Shown here in pieces: positions 1 to 5,900 of a DNA stretch of 8,088 bases (position 1 is the first letter of the stretch; the number at the start of each line of letters is the position of its first letter). The notes under the pieces are model-generated. The model did not search any database, was not told the DNA's origin, and saw only the letters and a program-made list of their open reading frames with translations. The DNA is from DATDFB01 sp036522835. GTDB lineage: Bacteria; Acidobacteriota; Thermoanaerobaculia; Gp7-AA8. The translations under genes were made by a program, and so were the position numbers. The DNA lies in the NCBI GenBank assembly GCA_036522835.1, contig DATDFB010000321.1, forward strand, positions 1 through 8,088. The letters run 5' to 3'.

Positions 1-76
1 CGACAACGCAACCGCCCCCGCCCCCGTGGCGACGCCTCCGGCGCCGCCGCGGCGACGGGCCGCAGGCCACGGGTAG
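1..76 (+). CDS. Possible C-terminal tail of a protein whose gene starts outside the window
   Basis: The frame beginning at base 2 is open from the window edge to a TAG at 74-76. It encodes about 24 residues rich in Ala and Pro with a basic end (PPAPPRRRAAGHG). A low-complexity Ala/Pro tail is a common C-terminus in GC-rich genomes. The strong hairpin that starts on the last base of this stop codon fits a gene end here. The function cannot be read from so little sequence. Two other forward frames are also open in this short GC-rich stretch, so the call is tentative. Confidence 0.35.
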   Translation, partial: DNATAPAPVATPPAPPRRRAAGHG

Positions 77-109
77 CGCCTCGACCCGCGACGCTGCGGG
101 TCGAGGCGC
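76..109. terminator. Perfect 14-bp hairpin between convergent gene ends
   Basis: Bases 76-89 (GCGCCTCGACCCGC) pair without mismatch with 96-109 around a 6-base loop (GACGCT). The stem overlaps the last base of the rightward TAG at 74-76. It lies 9 bases beyond the stop of the leftward gene at 119. Its position between converging genes suggests a bidirectional terminator. There is no T-tract on either side, so it is not a classical intrinsic terminator; it could instead be a transcript-end stabilising stem. Confidence 0.6.
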
Positions 110-118
110 GGCCAGCGA

Positions 119-313
119 CTACCGATTGCCCGTGGGCGCCGAGGGCGTGCTCGGAATGGGAACGCCCGGCTGGTCGAGAATGTGGCGAATGATGGTCTTG
201 ATCTGATGGACCACGCGCTGAACCGGGTTCGGCCGGTCCGTGGAGTCGTTGGGAGCTGCGGTGGCGCTGACGGTGATGAGAAGGGCGAAGGTGATGGCGG
301 TGAGCTTACGCAT
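119..313 (-). CDS. Small exported peptide, function unknown
   Basis: The 64-residue product starts with a classical Sec signal peptide: basic MRK, a hydrophobic core (about residues 4-16) and small residues ATAA near 17-20, where cleavage is likely. The mature part is about 44 residues. It has an amphipathic basic stretch (PVQRVVHQIKTIIRHILDQ) followed by a Pro/Ser-rich end (PGVPIPSTPSAPTG). No cysteines, lipobox or known domain is visible. An AAAGGAG-type ribosome site lies at 326-332, about 12 bases before the ATG, which is slightly long. The gene follows the TPR gene on the same strand after 131 bases, so the two may share a transcript. The signal peptide, the ribosome site and the hairpin after the stop make it a convincing real gene. 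I do not recognise a named family. It could be a periplasmic or secreted peptide, or a signalling peptide. Confidence 0.72.
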   Translation of the reverse strand: MRKLTAITFALLITVSATAAPNDSTDRPNPVQRVVHQIKTIIRHILDQPGVPIPSTPSAPTGNR

Positions 314-444
314 GAGAGATCGATTCTCCTTTCAGAATTGTTGGCTGTACTTGATCGGCCGCGATCAGGCACATAGGGACTACGATTGTGATTCCGCTCG
401 ACTCAGCGCATTCACGCTGGGATAGCAGCCAGGTGGGAGGAGGA

Positions 445-1686
445 TCAGCGTTCCGGTTCGTGAAGCGGAAGCGTAAGCACCGGTCTCCCCTGGAACGGTA
501 GATCGCGAAGAAACTCACGGACTTGACGAATCACCGGCGGCTGAGCCTTGCCGATCGCGACGACCTCACGCAAATATGAGAGTGCAGTGATGGCCCGGGA
601 GGTCATGCCCGCGCGGGTGAAACGGTCCAGGAGAGTGCGACAGATTTGCGGGACACGGCTGGTCTCGCCGATGACGAGTAGCGTTTCCGCCAACTCGAGA
701 GCGACGAGCGCCGCATCGCCTTCCATCTCGAAAGACTCGAATTCTTTCCAGGCGCGGTCGAACAGCGGGACGGCCGCCGCGAACTTTCCGGCGCTGACGA
801 GCGTCGTCGCCAGCGCCCATCGGGCGCGCGTTGCTTCGGATGACATCCCGAGGACTTCGTATTCGGCGATCGTCAGCGTGATGTGCTCGACCGCCTTCGC
901 CGTGTTCCCGATCTCGCGGTACGCCAGTCCGAGGTTGTAGATGACGAGGATGCGGTTGAGCTCATCGAGAGACTCTTCGTTCTTGACGGACTCCCAAATC
1001 TCGAGCGCCTCGCGGATGGCGCCGTGCCCGTGAAGAATGGCCGCTTGGGTAATGCGTGCCGCGGCGTACTTCGCGCGGTCGCCGAAGTCGAGGAAGATCT
1101 TGGCGGCATCGTCGGCCATGGCGATGGCTTCGGGCCGCTTGTCGGTCGATTTGAGGATGTTCGCTCGAACCAGCTTGATGCGCGCCAGGCCGTACTCCGG
1201 CAGCGCCGTTTCGCAAAGCAGACGTTCGGCTTCGTCGATGGCGGAGGCCGCTTCCGAGAATCGGCCGAGGAACTGAAGAACGAACGCGTGGTCGCGCCAG
1301 GCATCGGCGCGCAGCCCGATGACGAAGTCGCTCGGGTATTCGATGAGCGAGATTTCGTTCGTGATTTCGACGGCGAGCGAGGTGAGCTCGAGGGCTCGCG
1401 GCGGCGACTTACTCAGCTCGGTACGCATCCGCCCGAGCAGCAGCCGAACCGTGCCGGCGGTGCGTCCGACCGGCGATTTCATCACCGCCGTCCGCCACCA
1501 GGTCATCGGCGTATTCGCCAACGACTCCAGCAGCTCCGCCGCCTCGCGGTCTTCGTTCGCCAGGCGCTGCGACAGCGCGGTCATCTCCTGCATGCGCGGG
1601 GGGAGCGCCTGCGTTCCCTGCCACACGTCGGGGCTCCGCAGGAGTTCCGCTAGCTCGCGATCGAGGTCGTCGGTCGGCGGTTTCAT
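445..1686 (-). CDS. TPR-like helical repeat protein
   Basis: The 413-residue product has no signal peptide or membrane segment, so it is probably cytoplasmic. From about residue 125 to 370 it consists of helix pairs repeating roughly every 40 residues, with TPR-like positions such as A-W-R-D-H-A, A-R-I-K-L-V-R-A-N, Y-N-L-G-L-A-Y-R-E-I-G and R-A-R-W-A-L-A. About six repeats can be counted. Residues 1-120 are helical and charged, with no recognisable HTH, kinase or zinc-finger motif. The C-terminus (about 385-413, VREFLRDLPFQG) follows the last repeat. Such proteins usually act as protein- or peptide-binding scaffolds, and some are regulators. The ATG at 1686 has only a weak ribosome site, but a good promoter lies upstream (1732-1761). 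The next gene on the strand encodes a tiny exported peptide. The specific role is unknown; it could be the sensor half of a regulator that lacks its DNA-binding domain. Confidence 0.85.
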   Translation of the reverse strand: MKPPTDDLDRELAELLRSPDVWQGTQALPPRMQEMTALSQRLANEDREAAELLESLANTPMTWWRTAVMKSPVGRTAGTVRLLLGRMRTELSKSPPRALELTSLAVEITNEISLIEYPSDFVIGLRADAWRDHAFVLQFLGRFSEAASAIDEAERLLCETALPEYGLARIKLVRANILKSTDKRPEAIAMADDAAKIFLDFGDRAKYAAARITQAAILHGHGAIREALEIWESVKNEESLDELNRILVIYNLGLAYREIGNTAKAVEHITLTIAEYEVLGMSSEATRARWALATTLVSAGKFAAAVPLFDRAWKEFESFEMEGDAALVALELAETLLVIGETSRVPQICRTLLDRFTRAGMTSRAITALSYLREVVAIGKAQPPVIRQVREFLRDLPFQGRPVLTLPLHEPER

Positions 1687-1717
1687 CGCTTTTTTGCCCC
1701 GTTGCTCGACGCGCAGG

Positions 1718-1727
1718 GCATTAATGC
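1718..1727. promoter_or_regulatory. Palindrome GCATTAATGC at the predicted transcription start of the TPR gene
   Basis: This is a perfect 10-base palindrome. It lies immediately downstream of the leftward -10 element (1732-1737) and covers the expected +1 position near 1725. An AT-rich centre in otherwise GC-rich DNA at a start point is a typical operator layout. No repressor is known, so operator function is inferred from position only. Confidence 0.35.
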
Positions 1728-1731
1728 AGGC

Positions 1732-1761
1732 AGTCTAGCGGGCGTGAAGGATACTCGTCAA
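1732..1761 (-). promoter_or_regulatory. Sigma-70-type promoter of the TPR gene
   Basis: On the minus strand, TTGACG (1761 to 1756) is followed after 18 bases by TAGACT (1737 to 1732). These match the housekeeping -35 and -10 consensus well. Transcription would start near 1725, leaving a leader of about 40 bases before the ATG at 1686. The -10 is embedded in one arm of a 13-bp inverted repeat whose other arm holds the tRNA -10. Confidence 0.6.
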
Positions 1762-1799
1762 GCACATTTTTCACGAAGTAACCTATAGTGACCAGGCTG

Positions 1800-1828
1800 C
1801 TGGGAATGCCGGGTCCGCCCGCTAGACT
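1800..1828 (+). promoter_or_regulatory. Probable promoter of tRNA-Gln
   Basis: TAGACT at 1823-1828 is a good -10 placed 18 bases before the tRNA 5' end, giving a start near 1835 and a leader of about 12 bases. A 17-base spacer leads back to CTGGGA at 1800-1805, a poor -35. The -10 matches the one used by the divergent TPR promoter. TATAGT at 1784-1789 is a possible alternative -10 but would leave a much longer leader. Confidence 0.45.
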
Positions 1829-1846
1829 TAACCAGACACCGCTCGG

Positions 1847-1921
<75 letters not shown>

Positions 1922-1922
1922 C

Positions 1923-2795
1923 TCACCCCGCGTACGCGGCCCGCAGCTTCGCCAGGTCGAACTTCTTCATTTTCAGGAACGTCTCCGTCACCCGGGCGAT
2001 CTGCTGCGGGGTGCCGTGGGCGAACATCGTCTCCATCTCCGTCGACGTGACCTGCCACGACACGCCGAACTTGTCCTTGAGCCACCCGCACTGCTCCGAC
2101 CTGGGGTCGGCCGAGAGGCGCTCCCAGTAGTAGTCGATCTCCTCTTGCGTCTCGCAGTTCACCATCAACGAGATCGCCTCGTTGAACGAGAAGCCGTGCG
2201 GGTGCGCGCTGTCCATTGCCGCGAAGCCCTGTCCCTCGAGCTCGAACCGTGCAAACTTCACCGTCCCCTCCGTGTCGGGCCCCTCGCCGGCGCCGTAGCG
2301 CATCATGTCGCCGACTTTCGAGTCGTGGAACACCGAGGCGTAGAAGCGGATCGCCGCCTCCGCGTTGCCGGCTTGCTTGCCGGTGAACATCAGCACGGGC
2401 GTGATCTTTTGCGCCCCCGCGCCGAGCATGATCTGCCATGACAGCCCATAGCGGTCCTGCAGCCATCCGTATCGCTCGCTGAACGGATACGCGCCGAGCT
2501 CCATCAGTGCCGCGCCGCCGTCCGACAACGCGCCCCACAGGTCGTCCACCTCCTCCGCCGTCGCGCACGACACCAGGAAGGAGATCGACGGATTGAACTT
2601 GAAGAGCGGCCCGGCGGAGATGAGCGTGAACTCGTGTCCGGCGAGGTCGATCGCGACGACGTCGACGTCGCCCGACGGCGTGTTGTGCAGGGTGTTGACG
2701 CTCTTCACGCGCGAGCCGGCGAACACCGATGTGTAGAACTCGCCGGCCTCGCGCGCCTGCGTGTCGAACCAGAGATGGGTGGTGATTTTTTGCAT
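1923..2795 (-). CDS. PhnB-like two-domain VOC family protein
   Basis: The 290-residue protein consists of two homologous halves of the vicinal oxygen chelate (VOC) fold, about residues 1-126 and 130-285. Each half shows the PhnB-like (3-demethylubiquinone methyltransferase-like) signature: ITTHLWFDTQAREAGEFYTSVF and ITPVLMFTGKQ...AIRFYASVF at the start, then GWLQDRYGLSWQI and GWLKDKFGVSWQV at the end of each. The C-terminus (ETFLKMKKFDLAKLRAAYAG) is typical of the family. Despite the name, most such proteins have no proven methyltransferase activity and lack a SAM site. They may bind a metal and a small substrate, and the actual reaction is unknown. A GAGGAG ribosome site overlaps the stop of the upstream VOC gene (2806), with the ATG about 7 bases on, so translation is probably coupled. 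This is the last gene of the sigma/DoxX/VOC cluster. Confidence 0.92.
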   Translation of the reverse strand: MQKITTHLWFDTQAREAGEFYTSVFAGSRVKSVNTLHNTPSGDVDVVAIDLAGHEFTLISAGPLFKFNPSISFLVSCATAEEVDDLWGALSDGGAALMELGAYPFSERYGWLQDRYGLSWQIMLGAGAQKITPVLMFTGKQAGNAEAAIRFYASVFHDSKVGDMMRYGAGEGPDTEGTVKFARFELEGQGFAAMDSAHPHGFSFNEAISLMVNCETQEEIDYYWERLSADPRSEQCGWLKDKFGVSWQVTSTEMETMFAHGTPQQIARVTETFLKMKKFDLAKLRAAYAG

Positions 2796-2805
2796 GGCGT
2801 TCTCC

Positions 2806-3207
2806 TCATTGAATCGCGTTCGGGTCCATCCACAGCACTTCCCAGTGGTGGCCGTCGAGGTCGTGGAAGCTCCAGCCGTACATGAAGCCGTGGTCGATCG
2901 GGTCCTTGGCGTGCGTGCCGCCGGCGTCGATGGCGCGCCGCACCATCTCGTCGACCTCCGCCCGGCTGTTGCACGAGAGCGCGAACATCCCCTCGGTGAC
3001 GCGCGTCGGGTCCGCCGGTTCGCGGTTCGCGAACGAGCGGAAGAACGGCTCGGTCAGCAGCATGAAGTAGGCGTCGTCGCTGACGACCATGCACGCGGCC
3101 TTCTCGTCGGTGAACTGCTTGTTGAAGGTGAAGCCGAGCGCGGAGAAGAACTCCATCGACTTCTCGAGATCGCGTACGCCGATGTTGACGAATAGCTTTC
3201 TGTTCAT
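2806..3207 (-). CDS. Single-domain VOC/glyoxalase family protein
   Basis: The 133-residue protein is a single glyoxalase/bleomycin-resistance-type VOC domain. It opens with KLFVNIGVRDLEKSMEFFSALGF, the usual first beta-alpha unit. It ends with HGFMYGWSFHDLDGHHWEVLWMDP, where the terminal Glu (about residue 123) is the usual metal ligand position. The length is normal for a full single-domain member that works as a dimer. Family members include glyoxalase I, dioxygenases and drug-binding proteins; the substrate cannot be inferred here. It starts 2 bases after the DoxX stop, with a modest AAGGG ribosome site. Its stop overlaps the ribosome site of the PhnB-like gene. It therefore sits inside an operon with DoxX upstream and PhnB downstream. 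Confidence 0.92.
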   Translation of the reverse strand: MNRKLFVNIGVRDLEKSMEFFSALGFTFNKQFTDEKAACMVVSDDAYFMLLTEPFFRSFANREPADPTRVTEGMFALSCNSRAEVDEMVRRAIDAGGTHAKDPIDHGFMYGWSFHDLDGHHWEVLWMDPNAIQ

Positions 3208-3209
3208 GA

Positions 3210-3617
3210 TTACCCTTTAAGAACCGCGCGCAGCCTTGCGTCGCGGAGAGCCAGGCCGCCCCACAGCAGCGCGGCGACGTAGACGGGGAAGAGGATGTGG
3301 CTGAAAAGCGGATCGCCGACGCGCACGTGCGTCGCGACGGCGCCGCCGAGGTAGCCGGTCCAGAGGATCGCGCCGAGGACGCGGGTGCGAGGGATCAGAT
3401 ACGCGGCGAGGCAGGCGAGCTGGATGATGCCGAGCGGCAGCAGCACTCCGGCGGGATAGCCGAGCTTCGTCGTCCCTTCGACCGCCGCCGGCACCTGCAG
3501 CACTTTCATCGTCGCGTCCATCGCCAGGAACAGCACGGCGACGCCGCTGAGCACGCGGCCCGTCCACACCTGCGCGCCGGTCACTTCAACAGTGTCAGGA
3601 AAGGTTGTCGTGGTCAT
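3210..3617 (-). CDS. DoxX-like integral membrane protein
   Basis: The 135-residue protein has four predicted membrane helices at about residues 17-40, 53-75, 80-98 and 108-124. The first carries the G-x-A-V-L-F-L-A-M-D-A-T-M-K motif and the third H-V-R-V-G-D-P-L, both typical of DoxX-like proteins. The family is small and poorly understood; members are linked to redox and thiol stress. I chose the ATG at 3617 because AAGGAG lies 8 bases upstream. A longer start at 3677 would overlap the sigma factor stop by 4 bases (ATGA) and add 20 residues, but it has no ribosome site and adds residues unlike the family. The ribosome site is partly inside a palindrome (3628-3648). The gene lies between the sigma factor and two VOC genes. 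Confidence 0.88.
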   Translation of the reverse strand: MTTTTFPDTVEVTGAQVWTGRVLSGVAVLFLAMDATMKVLQVPAAVEGTTKLGYPAGVLLPLGIIQLACLAAYLIPRTRVLGAILWTGYLGGAVATHVRVGDPLFSHILFPVYVAALLWGGLALRDARLRAVLKG

Positions 3618-3627
3618 GGTTCCGTCT

Positions 3628-3648
3628 CCTTCGAATTGATTTCGAAGG
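3628..3648 (-). promoter_or_regulatory. Dyad CCTTCGAA/TTCGAAGG overlapping the DoxX ribosome site
   Basis: Bases 3628-3635 and 3641-3648 form a perfect 8-bp inverted repeat around a 5-base centre. It lies in the 56-base gap between the sigma factor stop and the DoxX start. In the leftward mRNA the downstream arm contains most of the AAGGAG Shine-Dalgarno sequence. Folding would partly hide it, so the dyad may tune DoxX translation. It could equally be a protein operator. Function is inferred from position. Confidence 0.4.
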
Positions 3649-3673
3649 GATAGACCGGGGCTCGCGGCAAAAA

Positions 3674-4627
3674 TCATCGGTCGTCGCGAAAAAACATCGG
3701 CAGCCCGAACAGCGGAAAGAGCTTTTCAGTGTCGAGGAAGGCGTTCCAGGCCGAGATGCGGTCGCCGTCGAGGTCGAGGACGATGATCGCCCACGCCGCG
3801 TAGCGGCCGTCCTCGGTGAGGTGGTAGTGCCCGAACGCCGGCGACGCCGACGCCTGCACCGGTACGAGGCGCGAGCCGCGGCAGACCGATCCTGTGCCGA
3901 GGAGCCAGCCGCGGATGCTCTCCGCGCCGCGCAGCCACAGCGTGTACGGCGGCATCGACATCGTCACGTCGTCGCGCAGCAGGCCGACGAGCGCGTCGAC
4001 GTCGTAGCTCTGGAATGCGTCGACGTAGCGGTCGACGACGCCCCATTGCTCCGCGGTCATCTCCGCCGGCACCGGCACGTTGCGGCTGGCCAGCGTCGAA
4101 CGCGCGCGCTGCAGCGCACTGTTCACCGAGGCCACCGAGGTCTCCAGGCACTCCGCGGCCTCGGCGGCCGACCATCCGAGGACCTCCGTCAGCAGTAGCG
4201 CCGCGCGTTGGCGGGCAGGAAGGTGCTGCAGCGCGGCGACGAAGGCGAGGCGGATGCTCTGCCGCAGCGCCGTCGTCTCGAACGGATCGGCGTCCGTGGG
4301 CAGCACGCGCGCGTCCGGCACCGGCTCGAGCCAATGCGTGCGGTCGAGCATTTCCAGAGGCGAGTCGATCGTGCCGGCGGGAAAGTCTTCGATCGGCCGC
4401 ATGCGCCGCGCGCTGTTGGACAGCGCGTCGAAGCAGACGTTCGTGGCAATGCGGTGCAGCCACGTGCGCACCGAGGCGCGCCCTTCGAAGCGGTCGAGAC
4501 TCCGCCACGCGCGGATGAACGTCTCCTGCACGGCGTCCTCGGCGTCCGTTGCGGAGCCGAGCATGCGGTAGCAATGGCCGGTGAGAGAGGCGCGGTGCGC
4601 TTCGAGGGCGGAGACATCGACGTGCAT
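3674..4627 (-). CDS. ECF-type RNA polymerase sigma factor with SnoaL-like C-terminal domain
   Basis: This 317-residue protein directs RNA polymerase to a specific promoter set. Region 2 (about residues 7-75) holds HCYRMLGSATDAEDAVQETF and IRAWRSLDRF, with RTWLHRIATNVCFDAL. Region 4 (about 125-182) holds LQHLPARQRAALLLTEVLGW and the HTH SAAEAAECLETSVASVNSAL. Residues 190-305 form a SnoaL/NTF2-like domain, with MSMPPYTLWLRG and the end FPLFGLP. This layout matches the TIGR02960-type (SigG-like) ECF factors. Their extra domain is thought to regulate the factor in place of a separate anti-sigma protein, and no anti-sigma gene is seen here. The ATG at 4627 has no clear ribosome site, but it begins close to region 2 as the family does. 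The gene follows the methyltransferase by 22 bases and precedes DoxX and two VOC genes, which are its likeliest targets. Confidence 0.94.
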   Translation of the reverse strand: MHVDVSALEAHRASLTGHCYRMLGSATDAEDAVQETFIRAWRSLDRFEGRASVRTWLHRIATNVCFDALSNSARRMRPIEDFPAGTIDSPLEMLDRTHWLEPVPDARVLPTDADPFETTALRQSIRLAFVAALQHLPARQRAALLLTEVLGWSAAEAAECLETSVASVNSALQRARSTLASRNVPVPAEMTAEQWGVVDRYVDAFQSYDVDALVGLLRDDVTMSMPPYTLWLRGAESIRGWLLGTGSVCRGSRLVPVQASASPAFGHYHLTEDGRYAAWAIIVLDLDGDRISAWNAFLDTEKLFPLFGLPMFFRDDR

Positions 4628-4649
4628 GGCGCGCGGATGGTAACTGAGT

Positions 4650-4666
4650 TCACTTCTCCGCTTCGA
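4650..4666. repeat. 17-bp direct repeat, copy 1 (end of methyltransferase gene)
   Basis: TCACTTCTCCGCTTCGA occurs here and again at 5351-5367 with no mismatch. This copy encodes the last residues and stop of the methyltransferase (EAEK then TGA on the minus strand). Confidence 0.85.
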
Positions 4667-5330
4667 CGATGAGCGGCTCCTTCTCCGCCGACCTCGTCTC
4701 GAGCCCGACGAACGCCGCCGCCTCGGAGACGCCGTGCGCGACGCGGCGAACGTTGCGGAAGCCGCTCTGCTCGAGCATGCGCACGATGTCGGGCTCGGCG
4801 TAGAGGAATCGATGCTCGTAGCCGCGGAGAGAAAGGTTCAGCAGCTCGCCGGGCGTGTCGAGCAGCGGCTCGCCGAAGAAGGCGCGGCGGTAGTCGCGGA
4901 ACTCGCCGGCGCCGTCGGCCCAGCCGGCGAGGTACCGCCGCACGACGCGGTCGAGATCCGGCATCGAGATCCGCATCCGCCCGCCGGGCCGCAGCACGCG
5001 GCGGCACTCGGCGAGGAGCTTGCGCCCGCCGCGGAGATCGAAGTGCTCGAAGAAGTGCTCGTTGTAGATGAAGTCGATCGATGCATCGTCGAGAAAGTGC
5101 AAGCCCGTGCGCACATCGAAGGCGACGACGCGGCGATCGGAAGGATAGACGTCGACGTTGAGCCAGCCGTCGATCACCTGCTGTCCACATCCGAGGTGCA
5201 AGCAGGCGGGGTTGCCGAGATAGGCGCGCGCTTTCCGGCGGGCCGAGGCAACGGAGTCGCGCCGCAGCGTGGAAATGAGCGCGCGACCGAACGCCTTCAC
5301 GCGCGGCGGCAGCAGACGCCTGAGGTTCAT
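4650..5330 (-). CDS. SAM-dependent methyltransferase (COG4627-like)
   Basis: The 226-residue protein is a class I (Rossmann-fold) methyltransferase. The SAM-binding motif I is LHLGCG at residues 44-49. An acidic residue follows in GWLNVDVYP (about 55-63), then FIYNEHFFEHF (87-97), and the post-strand LRPGGRMRISMPDLD (113-127). The HFxEHF pattern and the GWLNVD motif are typical of COG4627 enzymes, which often occur in polysaccharide or glycolipid clusters. The first 35 residues are basic and may form a membrane-facing helix. The substrate is unknown. There is no strong ribosome site, and the start codon sits in the loop of an 8-bp inverted repeat (5317-5339). The last bases (4650-4666) recur exactly at 5351-5367, upstream of the gene. 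It is 93 bases downstream of the YbaK-type gene. Confidence 0.9.
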   Translation of the reverse strand: MNLRRLLPPRVKAFGRALISTLRRDSVASARRKARAYLGNPACLHLGCGQQVIDGWLNVDVYPSDRRVVAFDVRTGLHFLDDASIDFIYNEHFFEHFDLRGGRKLLAECRRVLRPGGRMRISMPDLDRVVRRYLAGWADGAGEFRDYRRAFFGEPLLDTPGELLNLSLRGYEHRFLYAEPDIVRMLEQSGFRNVRRVAHGVSEAAAFVGLETRSAEKEPLIVEAEK

Positions 5331-5339
5331 TCTCAGGCG
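5317..5339 (-). promoter_or_regulatory. 8-bp inverted repeat around the methyltransferase start codon
   Basis: CGCCTGAG at 5317-5324 pairs perfectly with CTCAGGCG at 5332-5339. The 7-base loop contains the start codon (CAT at 5328-5330 on the plus strand). In the mRNA the AUG would be shown in a hairpin loop while the weak upstream ribosome site lies in the stem. This may limit translation or be a protein-binding dyad. An 8-bp dyad can arise by chance in 8 kb of GC-rich DNA, so function is uncertain. Confidence 0.35.
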
Positions 5340-5350
5340 CGGATATTAAG

Positions 5351-5367
5351 TCACTTCTCCGCTTCGA
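5351..5367. repeat. 17-bp direct repeat, copy 2 (between ybaK and the methyltransferase gene)
   Basis: This is an exact copy of 4650-4666, lying 20 bases upstream of the methyltransferase start. Read leftward it again spells EAEK and a stop codon, at the end of a frame that is open for more than 20 codons (residues before it: MTNRVSRF). It may be the 3' stump of a duplicated or lost gene. Upstream of the 17 bases the two copies do not match. Confidence 0.8.
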
Positions 5368-5423
5368 AACGGCTCACTCGATTCGTCATTACCGTGATGA
5401 GGAGGGCTTCCGCCGAATCGGCG

Positions 5424-5900
5424 TCATGCTTTCTCCTTCGCGATTGCGCCGACTTTCCCGTTCACAGCAACAAGGTAATCCGCCGGCGCGAGAAAAATCT
5501 GCGCCCCCCGCATGCCCGCCGAGATCGAGATCACGTCGAACAGCTCGATCGTCTCGTCGGCGAACACGGGGTAGGCCTTCTTCGCCGCGAGCGCGGTCAC
5601 GCCGCCGCGGATGTAGCCGGTCAGCGGCTGCACTTCCTTGAGCGGCACGACGTCGATGGAGCGGTCGCCGCTCAGCTTCGCCAGCGCTTTGAGATCGAGC
5701 TGCTGATCGCCGGGGATCACGGCGAAGCAGACGCCGTGGCGGTCGCCGCGCGCGACGAGCGTCTTGAACACCTGCTCCGGCGGCAGGCCGACTTTGCGTG
5801 CCACCGACTCGGCGGCGAGATCGTCGGGATCGACCTCGTATTCGCGCACCTCGTAGCGAATCCCGAGCGAGTCGAGCAGCCGCGCGGCATTGGTCTTCAT
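5424..5900 (-). CDS. ybaK: YbaK/EbsC-type aminoacyl-tRNA deacylase
   Basis: The 158-residue protein is a free-standing YbaK-family editing domain. In known members it hydrolyses mischarged tRNA, notably Cys-tRNA(Pro), in the cytoplasm. Family marks are VARKVGLPPEQVFKTLVARG, in which the conserved lysine falls at residue 46, then VIPGDQQLDLKALAKLSG, TGYIRGGVTALAAKKAYPVF (the usual GG-x-S-P-x-G-x-KK segment, here altered to GGVTALAAKK) and SISAGMRGAQIFLAP. The length is normal for the family. The start at 5900 is fixed by the 4-base ATGA overlap with the stop of the upstream acyltransferase gene, which implies coupled translation. The pairing is suggestive because the upstream enzyme belongs to a fold shared with aminoacyl-tRNA-dependent transferases. 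Confidence 0.93.
   Translation of the reverse strand: MKTNAARLLDSLGIRYEVREYEVDPDDLAAESVARKVGLPPEQVFKTLVARGDRHGVCFAVIPGDQQLDLKALAKLSGDRSIDVVPLKEVQPLTGYIRGGVTALAAKKAYPVFADETIELFDVISISAGMRGAQIFLAPADYLVAVNGKVGAIAKEKA

Larger units (their letters stand above)
1732..1828. repeat. 13-bp inverted repeat holding two divergent -10 elements
   Basis: AGTCTAGCGGGCG at 1732-1744 is the exact reverse complement of CGCCCGCTAGACT at 1816-1828, with 71 bases between the arms. Each arm contains TAGACT pointing outward, one towards the TPR gene and one towards the tRNA gene. The repeat therefore looks like two copies of the same promoter core facing away from each other. It could also be a binding site for a shared regulator. 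Nothing in the 71-base interior looks like a mobile element. Confidence 0.6.

Noticed and set aside
306..518. A 70-codon minus-strand frame spanning the gap between the TPR gene and the small exported peptide
   Set aside because: It overlaps both genes in another frame and has no ribosome site or motif. The gap itself shows only the ribosome site of the small gene.
883..1653. A 256-codon open frame on the plus strand opposite the TPR gene
   Set aside because: The opposite strand encodes regular helical repeats and has a matching promoter. This frame is low-complexity Arg/Glu-rich with no motif.
1784..1789. TATAGT as the tRNA -10 element
   Set aside because: It would give a leader of about 50 bases and has no -35 at a suitable distance. 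TAGACT at 1823-1828 is better placed.
3618..3677. Longer DoxX start at 3677 overlapping the sigma factor stop
   Set aside because: The ATGA overlap is attractive, but there is no ribosome site, and the extra 20 residues do not fit the DoxX family. The ATG at 3617 has a strong AAGGAG site.
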